From Cristatella mucedo (taxonomy: Eukaryota > Bryozoa > Phylactolaemata > Cristatellidae): a stretch of 64,000 nucleotides of DNA. The position numbers and the translations under genes are program-made. The stretch's first letter is position 1, and each line of letters opens with the position of its first letter. Location: assembly GCA_009760855.2 (NCBI GenBank), contig WPIO01000046.1:2876501-2940500 (forward strand), read 5' to 3'. The notes under the pieces are model-generated. The model saw nothing but the letters and a program-made list of their open reading frames with translations. It made no database searches and was not told the origin of the DNA. Shown piece by piece: positions 44,001 through 51,647 of this stretch.

Positions 44001-47000
44001 CGAGAGACGCCTCTAAATAAGTGCCGTGCCAGCAAGCACACCTGCCCGGCTGAGGGAGAAACAGTCGCCACATGACGACGGGATGCCCAGGTAGACCCCA
44101 CACGGAGCCCCCTGTCAAAGAGAGTGATCGCGGCATTCATGCTAGAACGAAGCTAGACGAACAGATCCCTGCCCCCAGCTCACCCAGGGGCATGGCTCTG
44201 GGGCACCGCTATCAAGAGCTCTTTCCATTGGTCCGAGAGGTAAGGCCAATATGAGACGTCTAGATAGATGTCCCCCCCCCTGCCACGGGCCAGGGCAATT
44301 ACACTACTGACGAGGTGGGGCAGAGCTTGCGCACATCGGCCGATGCGTTTTGGTGGCAGCAGCAGCAGCATCAATACATTGCAGCTGCCTCCAGCAAGAT
44401 CGCTGGAGGCGGCTGCAATGCAAGCAGCAATGCACCTCGGGATGGAATTGCTGCTCATTTCGAGTGTGGCTGTACGCACAGCTGTCGCCTCTCAGGCACA
44501 GCGAGGGCTCCCTCCACTGCTCATCGATCTTGACGGCAGAGCAGGGCTGCGGTCTGCAAGTGAATTACGAATGACGAACGCCGAAGGAAAAACCACGCCA
44601 GCTAGCGAAGGCTAGGAGCTAGCGGGTCGCGCGCGATCGAGCGCCCGAGCAAGCGACGGCTGCAGCGCACCTGTAGATGTGCAAGTACGGGTTGCGGCGT
44701 CTGTCAGAGAGGCCATGGTACTTGGGGCACATCTGCCCCTGGCACGGTTTCGGCTGCTGGCACGGCTTCGTCTTGTAACGCTCCAGCACCACGGCCGACA
44801 CTGCAACGCGATGCACAGGACCGACGACGGCGGCGGCGGTCATCCGCGGCAGGCGACGGTGGCCGCTCAGCCTCGAGCAGCTGGCACAGCGGCCTCATTG
44901 AACTGCGCACTGGCGCCACCTGTGGCTGCATGCTGCAGCTGCTACAGCAGGGCAAGTCAGCGCACGTGTAGGCGCTCGGCTGAAGGGGAGGCGCAAAGAA
45001 GAAGAGGAAGGGGAGAGGAGGCGCGCGCCTGACAGTGCACGCCTCTCGCAGCTCGCTTACACTTCCAGTCAGGCTCCGAATCAGGAGCGCCAGCAGAAGC
45101 AGCACTGGACGAGCGGGCTCGGAGCCAACTGCCGTCGCCTAAGGCAGCAGCGGCGGCCGAGCCGATGCCGGCTGCTGAAGGCGCACTGCCCACTGCTTCT
45201 GCTGCCGCCGATGCCCGCTTTGCGGCCATTTCGTGGACAGGCAGGCGCTCGTCGGATTCGCCGTGCGCAAAGCAGCAGTGAATTCCATTTTTCGTGCAGT
45301 GTCCTCTGCTGTCGAGCGGATACTGGCACCTATCTGTCTTGTAGTAGCGCAAGTGGTACATCTTCTCCACGTCGCCATAAGTTTTGTGCAACAGCCGGCA
45401 CCTGCGCCGAGGAGAAGCAGGTGAGAATGGGCGCATCAAACGGTCTACGCTAGTAATCGCTCAAGGAATAAAACGACCGCACCATCACGCCGAACGAAAT
45501 CGTGACAGCGTGGGCAGCGCTAGAGCACGTGGCAGGTGCAAGCGTGAGCACGTGTGCAGCAGGCTTGAGTAGGAGGCCATCAGCTTGCAGCTTGGAATGC
45601 AGATCGCAGGAGCAGCCGGTCGACCGGAGCGAAGTTCGACCTCCCGATGCGATTGGCTGCCACTGGCAGGCAATCGAGATCTTGAGCCCAATCTTGGCTG
45701 TGGCCAGGCACGTGAGTGCCAGTCTGCACACTGCAGCGATCGGTCGCTGCAGACACGTGACTCGCCGTGTGCAGACATGTGACATGTGACATGATGTGTG
45801 TCCTGCTGTCGTGCCGAGTTCGCTTTCTAGCTTTTCCGATCGAGGAGCAATTTTCGGTGGCAGTGGTGGCCGAGACCAGCTCGTGGCCTTCCAATCACCC
45901 ACACTTTCTGCACTATATACCAGCATGTTGAGCAAAACGAAAATTTGACGCAGATATGGGCACTTTGCAAAAGTCTTGCCACTGTCTTCTCTCTACCTTT
46001 CAGCCAAATTTCACAGAAACTGCAGCAAAGACAGGTGAATAATTCACTGGCAGCAGAAAGCAGCCGTATCTCTGATTTCTAATGGCTCAGGTACTCAGAA
46101 ATGGAATCGCCTGGAGTAAGGTCAAGGTGTGAACACGCTCGTTTCTCTATATATACAGACTCTGACAGCCGCAAAACATTGACCCCTTCTAATAAAATTG
46201 ACTCCAACATGATACTTATAAATTCTTTACTCATTTGCATATGCAACTTCAGCTTCAACGTGCACTTCATATCTGACATCGAGCATTGAAATGGTAGAAC
46301 ATAAAACACCTAAGAGGGTGTAAACTTAAAACGAGTTTTGTTCAAAGGGCTAAAATGACATTCCGGCTGCTTTCGCTCTCTGCACTACGCCCGAAGTGGC
46401 AACTGGTGCTTTCAGTGTTCACCAGCTTCCGCTTGCTGTAGCTTAGTTGGCAAGCTGGAAAGCTGCCCAATGAGTGTAAAGTGAGTTGACCAGTTTTATC
46501 AAATGGCTTCGAACTGATGTAAGACTTTAAAATCACACCCATAACCTTAGTTTAATGACTATCAATCAAGGCCATCTCACCAGAATGAAAGGCCAAAGAG
46601 GCACCAGATGAGGCTGATGAACAGCTTGCTGAAAAAGCTGAAAGACAGTGACGTTCTTGCCGGCCACTACGTGCTGAAAAGACTGAGAAAGAAAGAAGCA
46701 CGGCGAGCCTATTGCTGTCAACCACGGCATCTGACTGGGCAGTAGAGTGCAGCTGAGGGCTCAGTGGCCATCGTAGATAGCAACACCTGGTGTGGCTCTT
46801 AGCTACCAGACATAGAGACAGAGTTGAGGTAGCCGATAAATAATCCCAAACTACCGCAGACCCTGTACGTCAGAATGATGCAGCACGCTTATATATGCTA
46901 TTATCTGGTGCCTTGGGTTCGACTCCAAAGCAAGACAACCAATGGAGAAATACTACCATGCAGAAAGTGGAGCTATGCCCGGACATCCGGGCTCTTAGCT

Positions 47001-47499
47001 CAGAGGGTCACAATGTGCTCACACTTCACAGCCCAGGTCAGGAGTTCCAGTAAGCAGGCAAACTTGTATTGCCCCACTGCAAGAGGGACAGGGCGAAAGC
47101 CTTTAAGGCTCTTTTGCTGTTATACTCATGTGCTGTTCAATCAGCTGACCTTTACTCACACTGCTTCAACGACCTAGGTGCTCTATCAATACCAGACCAA
47201 TACAGCATTCGGCCACTTCACTTTGACATTTACAATTCGAGGCATCATGCAGCTTCAACGAGACCATTGCGAGTGGCTAAACGTAGAAGCTCGGAGCAGT
47301 GAGCTAGCACAGCTCAGCTGCCAGGAAGTCGAACGACATCGATCTGCTTGCACCAGCCAACGAATAGTGATCAAACAACACCTGATCCGAGCAGTGCTTT
47401 CAGAAATGCACGACTCAGTTAGGCTCCAGCCAGCCAATGTCACAACTTATATATGGCATGCGTGGCCAGCACGGGCAAACACACGCACGTGCGCGCGCA

Positions 47500-47566
<67 letters not shown>

Positions 47567-47656
47567 AATGGTACAAGCGCAACCAGTCGCACTGACAAAT
47601 ATAAACATCCAGCGCCTAGAGAGAGATTAAGTTCTCTGAGGGCGATTTATCAAGTG

Positions 47657-47690
<34 letters not shown>

Positions 47691-50555
47691 ATCAAACAGA
47701 CTTATAGGCATGCAAAGAATCGGGAATGCATAAACACAAAAGCCTAGCGCCAGCAGTTTAGATCAAGCTTGTTTTCACATGTCGAGGCTGTAAACAAACT
47801 AGAACTAATTTAAGTTCTAGATTTCAAAGACTCGCAGAAACCATGACTCACATGAAAAACACGTCAATTCACCATTAGCAAAGAGGGGCCTGCAAATCAC
47901 AGCTCTAGGTCCAAAAGTCAACACAGGTGACAGCTTTGGTTTAGGTAAAGAGAGGATGCACAGACAGACAGGATCTTTAGCCAGGCTGCTCTTTCAGCCT
48001 AGCTAAAATAGGATGGGGACACGTCGGGAAACACTGGGCAAGTATCAGCAGCAGCAGCTGCTGAAGGAAAGTGGAAGTTTTCAGCATGACTTAAAGCCCG
48101 GTTTCCAACCGGCTGCTCACAGCAAAAATACCGTACAATAAAAAGAAATATTAGCTGATTCAAGAGCCTCATTTGCGTGGGCTCAAAAGAGCCATCACCA
48201 CCATGGCTATCACCACTACTTGTGGTGGACAATAAAGGATCGCCACTGCAGGGGTCGAACCACAGATGGGATCGTCAAGTGCAAGCACCTTATCCTGCAC
48301 GCCCCATCTAAGACTCGGGGGGGGGGAGGGCATGCCTTGCAACCAGCTCAAGCTACGAATTCCTGCTGCACACAGCTGCTCCAATTCGGCTCGAATGCAA
48401 TGCAAACCGAGCACGATGGTCGGCTGCACCGACCACGCGGTGCCAGGAGCTGCCTTATCATGATCTCGTGCTCCCTCTCTTGGGAGACGCATTTGCATGT
48501 GCTCACAGCCAGCAGCTCGTGCTCTCTCGAAGGAGCATGGACAGCAGCAGTGAGTGGACAGCAGCGGTGGACAGCAGCAGTGGACAGCATCGATGGCCAG
48601 CAGATGTGCTGTGCTACCGACTAGCTGCCGCCAGACAGCAGACAGCTGTCAAGCACCCCAAAACCACAAGCCTCAAATAAGTTTAGCCACTTCAGCTTAC
48701 TTGGCTGCTCTCGCGGGCAAGCCTTGTAGAATAGAAGTTTCCTAGGTTCTACCTCCTGAGGTGCCATACGAGCGATAAGACATACAACTTCAGGCAGCCG
48801 ATCTTTAGGGCTGCAAGTTGCACAACATGATGCGTGACTCTGCAGTCCCTCCTACTATACAAATAATAATACCAATTATAATACCAGCCACTTTAAGAGA
48901 CCCCCGAGAGAACTAAATCTCTATCCAGGTGGAGAAATAAAAAAAACAACAAAAAAAGGCTAATGGCATTGAAGGCATCATGTTCGGATGAGCATGCAAA
49001 AGTGGCAAGTATTATGCCTAAGCAAGCACACAAAGCACACATGAAAAAAACATTCAGTGGGGTGCAGGCAGAGCTGAACGGGACAGATGAGGCTGAGACT
49101 TCAACGTTGCAAGGTCACTGCAGGCAGTGACAGAAACAGGATGCGAGTTCCAGACTTTAGGTGAATACGAGCTGAAGGCCTTGTCAAAAGAAAATATTTG
49201 AATTTCAGAGCACGAAATGACGAGACGACTAGCCGCTGAGGAGACGGTGGTGAGAGAGCATGTGACTGAACAAGCAAGGAGGTCGGATAGGTAGGCTGGT
49301 GCAAGCGAGCGAAGCGACCCCCTGTAAACCAGATGAGGAAGTCGGGAGTCAATTCAAATGAAAAAATATTTATAATTCATTTGTATAGCACCACAAGAGA
49401 ACTTTTACCTCCAATCAAGCGCTTCACATATGCCACGAGGCTCAAGCCCAAGACCTTGGTCATCAAATACATTCACATGACCTGGATTCAAGGCGAACAC
49501 CTTAACCACTAAGCCAAACCAGCTCGGCAAGGCTTGACAAGACGAAAGTGGTGCGATGTGGCTGCTACATGAGGACATGCGGCCAACCGGTTCCATCTGG
49601 AACTAAGCCCACCTGAATAATCAGCTTCTATGATTAGTTCACAATAACTTGCTTTTGAACATAGAGTCTGGAGCAATGCTACCGCTTTCCCCTTTGCCCT
49701 GTTGCTAAGAGGCATTGTACCACAGCTATGGTGGCACTTGTCTGGTACAGCAGCAAAGAGTTCACGGGTTCGCCTGTCGACAACCCACACTAGCTAGGGT
49801 GACGATTACTGCGGAAAAGCCGGCCGCTGCTCGGTGTAGCGGCGCCTGCATTTCGGTTACATACAACCTGAAAAACAACTCGTACGAAAGTGAACGTGAA
49901 AACTAAATGTGAAAGCACTGAACAGCCAAGTCGCTATGAACGTTCAGAGTTGCAGGACCGTACAGTTAAAATCTCGGTACACAGCACGCTTCCGGTATGT
50001 CTACAAAAAATTGCCGCCTCGAGACCAACTCGTGTCAAATCGGTTCGCCACAGCATGAATGAGTCGGCGCTAACAAGCGATTTGAGTGAATTTCACCGAC
50101 CACATTTACACAAACTCCAACGGTGTATTAGAGGAACTCGCTCAGACTCGAGCCGCTAGGAACGACGCAACGGAACCAACTCATCGGTGACGCGAGCAAC
50201 GAACTCACCTGTCGCCTTGAGGGCAAGCGCCTTTTTCCGAGTCGTACAGCGTACAGTATTCCGTGGCGCTATAATTAAAGGTCCCGTCCTTCGTATCCCT
50301 CTTAGGGACTCGTCTCCTTTGATTCGGATAGTGCCAGTCGAAGCAAGTGAATGGTTTCACTTTGTCACAGCGATGCATAGTGAACAGCTTGCATTGAGTT
50401 GTGCGGAAGCCCTTTAAGTACCTGAGGGCAACGAAACTTCACACGTGGCGCCCACCATAAGAGAGCTCAGCTGAACTCGCACAGAGGCAGCTATCAGGAT
50501 CCTACCTGTAATGATCTGGCTTCTCCTCCACAATGGGATAAGGGGTGGTATCCAT
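35014..50555 (-). CDS. UNK: Unkempt-like six-CCCH-finger RNA-binding protein, 13 exons proposed
   Basis: Minus-strand exons: 50555-50506, 50421-50209, 45401-45061, 44800-44671, 44553-44436, 43994-43878, 43300-43136, 43051-42725, 42176-42015, 40059-39915, 37314-37190, 35590-35459, 35046-35014. They sum to 2058 nt, a 685-residue protein, in range for Unkempt proteins. The first six carry six CCCH fingers with Unkempt spacings and landmark sequences (HYRYLKGFRTTQC, DGTFNYSATEYC, EKMYHLRYYKT, DRRRNP, RNEQQFHPE, CAFAHGE). Unkempt binds UAG-containing mRNAs through these fingers and represses translation, with a role in neuronal shape. After the fingers come Pro/Ala-rich disordered exons and a C-terminal predicted coiled coil (ELRAIRKQLQQQMDVVEE). 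No RING-like domain, present in known Unkempt, is seen. The exons downstream of finger six are joined by phase only and could be wrong or belong to a neighbour. Confidence 0.8.
35459..35590 (-). CDS. Proposed exon, C-terminal coiled coil; UNK exon 12
   Basis: Acceptor ggccattttag|GAA, donor gaggag|gttagt, phase 0 to 0. It encodes EDRVLQMLLEAKSLLNPAKL and STKELRAIRKQLQQQMDVVE, a predicted helical coil. Unkempt ends with a comparable segment (KL..LQ.QLR.DLE.VD) before its RING, which supports placement here without proving it. Confidence 0.5.
35600..37180. other. Intronic sequence, unassigned
   Basis: No repeat family recognised except a small inverted repeat of ctccaccaaaagaaaaagag at 36732-36751 and its complement at 36762-36781, and a short gt/gc-rich stretch at 37010-37070. 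Confidence 0.45.
37190..37314 (-). CDS. Proposed exon, LVDIPGHADNY; UNK exon 11 or separate gene
   Basis: Acceptor gactgcacag|CT, donor ggctat|gtaagc, phase 1 to 0. It encodes LNRLVDIPGHADNYAGLGAT and NDLLEQLNDMALLSSGATGY. No family recognised. Confidence 0.45.
38209..38376 (+). mobile_element. SINE-2 copy inside a LINE
   Basis: tRNA-like head with A-box-like tggcacactaggt and B-box-like gagttcaattcc, then a body (cgccactgcaagcggtggtg) and tail gccgtaaaggctcttctgtc ... gaggctgtttaatcagcta. Six copies share this layout. Confidence 0.82.
38772..38884. repeat. 25-bp minisatellite, about 4.5 units
   Basis: Repeats start with caggtcactgctgcagggtc and are nearly identical to each other. They lie within the decayed LINE and must postdate its insertion. 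Confidence 0.95.
39915..40059 (-). CDS. Proposed exon, VTVEELYRIIDEDTTI; UNK exon 10 or separate gene
   Basis: Acceptor gctcaccatag|GTC, donor atatcag|gtgagc, phase 0 to 1. It encodes VTVEELYRIIDEDTTIDLLE, a basic KKRRKKG and MSYQYLSIIS. It looks like conserved protein rather than chance sequence, but I do not recognise it. Phase fits the exons on either side, so it is placed in the Unkempt-like gene by inference. Confidence 0.5.
40390..40645 (+). mobile_element. LINE-B 3' UTR and tail
   Basis: Shows cagcattaagtgggtccatg, the 3' UTR and the hairpin aaagcgcctagataaagatt ... gagggtgctata, then an att-like end (ttattatcatcacag). It abuts the next element tail to tail. Confidence 0.8.
40646..41258 (-). 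mobile_element. LINE-B C terminus and tail, opposite orientation
   Basis: The plus strand begins with (taa)n, then gagaactcaatctctcacta (hairpin complement), the 3' UTR and the C-terminal coding part up to attctgaaaagcaggtggta and ctgcagagttttgcaccagg near 41256. Together with the copy on its left it makes a large inverted repeat. Confidence 0.85.
41259..41400 (+). mobile_element. SINE-2 copy, 5' truncated
   Basis: B box tgggttcaattcctgg (41291-41306), body gccaactgcatgcagtggtg and tail gctgttaaggctcttctgcc ... aggctgttaaataagctaa. It joins LINE-B sequence directly at its 5' end. Confidence 0.82.
42015..42176 (-). CDS. UNK: UNK exon 9 (proposed)
   Basis: Acceptor gcactcttcag|GTC, 54 codons (VGTVAAWSVNLAAKSLGEDP ... 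GGSLVPSAADAP), strong donor gctccg|gtaagg, phase 0 to 0. Other frames are also open here, but only this one fits both phases. Confidence 0.55.
42725..43051 (-). CDS. UNK: UNK exon 8 (proposed), Pro/Ala-rich
   Basis: Acceptor gccctcacacag|GCT in phase 0, encoding AFAAEDKAAVDRS, a PPPGLQPPPGLRLPPGL repeat, a poly-Ala run from a (cag)n tract at 42834-42859, and a Ser/Thr/Ala-rich end. Donor gaaaaa|gtaatg, phase 0. Composition resembles the disordered middle of Unkempt. Confidence 0.55.
43136..43300 (-). CDS. UNK: UNK exon 7 (proposed), disordered region
   Basis: Acceptor ctatgacttag|CGC in phase 0, open frame with LNLRAAMQQECERMARSPPP. Donor either att|gtgcag (43154) or ctg|gtgtgc (43136), both phase 0. 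The sequence is not conserved enough to confirm by homology. Confidence 0.5.
43878..43994 (-). CDS. UNK: UNK exon 6, finger 6
   Basis: Acceptor tctcgttgcag|GTT, then VFKSVICGDYKNG, finger 6 (C-x12-C-x5-C-x3-H, ending CAFAHGEG). Two donors are possible: gagaag|gtatgt at 43898 (phase 1) or tcccaa|gtaagg at 43878 (phase 0). The second agrees with the next exon's phase. Confidence 0.88.
44436..44553 (-). CDS. UNK: UNK exon 5, finger 5
   Basis: Acceptor ttcacttgcag|A, then PQPCSAVKIDEQW, finger 5 (C-x14-C-x5-C-x3-H) and TRNEQQFHPE, almost identical to the family's TRTEQQFHPE. Donor cccgag|gtgcat, phase 0. Confidence 0.92.
44671..44800 (-). CDS. UNK: UNK exon 4, finger 4
   Basis: Acceptor tcgcgttgcag|TG, then SAVVLERYKTKPC, and finger 4 (C-x5-C-x4-C-x3-H, ending CPKYH), then GLSDRRRNPYLHIY. 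Donor tacag|gtgcgc, phase 2. Unkempt has KTEQC ... CPxYHNSxDRRR at this place. Confidence 0.92.
45061..45401 (-). CDS. UNK: UNK exon 3, rest of finger 2 and finger 3
   Basis: Acceptor ctcggcgcag|G completes Arg and then CRLLH closes finger 2. EKMYHLRYYKTDRC leads into finger 3 (C-x9-C-x6-C-x3-H, ending CCFAHGE). An Ala/Ser/Gly-rich linker of about 60 residues follows, ending PDSEPDWK. Donor ggaagt|gtaagc, phase 1. Confidence 0.92.
45520..46980. other. Large UNK intron, left part
   Basis: The intron between exons 2 and 3 (45402-50208). This part shows only chance frames. The remainder contains the repeats listed separately. Confidence 0.5.
46988..47152 (+). mobile_element. SINE-2 copy
   Basis: A-box-like cttagctcagagggt, a weak B box (aggagttccag), body gccccactgcaagagggaca and tail aaggctcttttgctgttata ... 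gctgttcaatcagctgac. Confidence 0.75.
47490..47562. repeat. (CA)n microsatellite
   Basis: ca dinucleotides interrupted by single aaac units. Frames through it are TH repeats. Confidence 0.95.
47605..47690 (+). mobile_element. LINE-B or SINE-1 tail only
   Basis: cagcgcctagagagagatta, then agttctctgagggcg and atcaagtgcatt(att)n. The head is absent, so this is a severely 5'-truncated insertion. Confidence 0.82.
48149..48312 (-). mobile_element. SINE-2 copy, minus strand
   Basis: The minus strand has a canonical B box, GGTTCGACCCC (complement at 48251-48261), an A-box region before it, the body (gtccaccacaagtagtggtg) and tail ending ttgaatcagctaa. Confidence 0.82.
48880..49360 (-). mobile_element. 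LINE-B-related 3' fragment
   Basis: gagagaactaaatctctatc (hairpin complement) near 48906, a 3' UTR-like stretch, then minus-strand C-terminal remains in 49101-49352 (SSFRALKFKYF, PAYPTSLL-like). Strongly diverged. Confidence 0.55.
49366..49527 (-). mobile_element. SINE-1 copy, minus strand
   Basis: The complement has the same head (gagctggtttggcttagtgg), B-box-like tgggcttgagcctcg and tail (gcttgattggaggtaaaagt ... gtgctatacaaat) as the copy at 29.56 kb, with more changes. Confidence 0.8.
50209..50421 (-). CDS. UNK: UNK exon 2, CCCH finger 1 and half of finger 2
   Basis: Acceptor gttgccctcag|G. Finger 1 is CKLFTMHRCDKVKPFTCFDW then H, with C-x7-C-x7-C-x3-H as in Unkempt, then YPNQRRRVPKRDTKDG and TFNYSATEYC. 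Donor gacag|gtgagt splits finger 2 after CPQGD. Confidence 0.92.
50506..50555 (-). CDS. UNK: UNK exon 1, start codon
   Basis: ATG at 50555-50553 in a good context (gcgATGG), encoding MDTTPYPIVEEKPDHY. Donor tacag|gtagga, phase 2. Joined to exon 2 it gives DHYRYLKGFRT, the normal entry of Unkempt into its first finger, so this start is well supported. Confidence 0.85.
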
Positions 50556-51017
50556 CGCTACGCTGGCGCTACAGAGGGCGATCGGAGGCGCTCCTTGTGG
50601 AATGGCGCCCGGCGCTGGGCGAGGCAATTGGTACTCTTAGCGAAATATGCAGACTTCGAATTTCGGGAAAATATTACGCAGCATAATTTAAAAGTAAAAA
50701 CATGCTAGTTTTGAAAGTCGCATGGACGTTTCTAGCCAACTGCTAGTACCTGGATATGGACGCAGGGTAGGCCAGAGGGCCTCACCACTCCGCTCCGCCT
50801 GCCTATCCCGGGGCTTTCGCGCGTGCATTTAGGCCCTAGGGGAAGCCCCTAAGGCTTAGTTAGGGGCTTCGCTTCCCCCCCCCCCAGTAGTTAGTGTGCA
50901 GTGAGTGGCCCTAAATGGGCGATATAAATGTGCTGAAATTTAGCCCAGTGATTTCTTAAATCTGCTGAATTTTCATAGCTAAAACCGTTCAATGTGTATG
51001 CCAGTAGTTCGTAGTCC

Positions 51018-51190
51018 CGGGCCTTAGCCCCCAAGAGTAGGGTGCTGGCTCCCAATTATCCAGGTCGTGGGCTCGAGTGCTACTCAGGTGAGGAGTCTCT
51101 TATTGCCCACTGCAAGTGACGGTGGCTATAGCCGTTGAGACTCGTTTGCCGCTATTTATTAGGTTGAAGAGGCTACTGAATCAGCCTCGA
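51018..51190 (+). mobile_element. SINE-2 copy
   Basis: Head gggccttagcccccaagagt, B box gtgggctcgagtgct, body gcccactgcaagtgacggtg, tail gccgttgagactcgtttgcc ... gaggctactgaatcagcct. Confidence 0.78.
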
Positions 51191-51375
51191 TCTCGAACTT
51201 CCTCGAACTTCTCGATCGTTGGTTTGCACCTATACAGAAGTTCATGTTCAGAACCTCTCAAGCACAAGCTGTCGGATCAGGCGTCGTTTGATTTTTGCTA
51301 CCTGTGCATATGCTCAGATGCGTTCAATCGTTTGGCTGAGAGCTTGTGCATTGAAGTAAAGCTTTTACCCCTCCC

Positions 51376-51532
51376 CCATCGGCTCAGAAGGAGGAAGGTG
51401 TTTGCTCTCATGACCCAGGAAGTGCGTGTGAGTCCTTCAGTGGGTGACGCTTTTATTCCCACTGCTAGCAGCTGTGATAGCCATCGATGCTCTTCTGCTG
51501 CTAGATAAATGAGGTCGTCGATAAGCTGACCT
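51376..51532 (+). mobile_element. SINE-2 copy
   Basis: Head tcatcggctcagaaggagga region, degenerate B box, body tcccactgctagcagctgtg, tail gatgctcttctgctgctaga ... gataagctgac. Confidence 0.7.
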
Positions 51533-51647
51533 TTGAGCTAGCGTTGCTGAAACAAGGAGCCTGCTCTGTAGGGAGGTACACAGGCATAGCTTAGGGGCAA
51601 TGTCGTGAGATTTTAAGGCTTGCCGCACGGGATCGGGGTCTGAGGCA

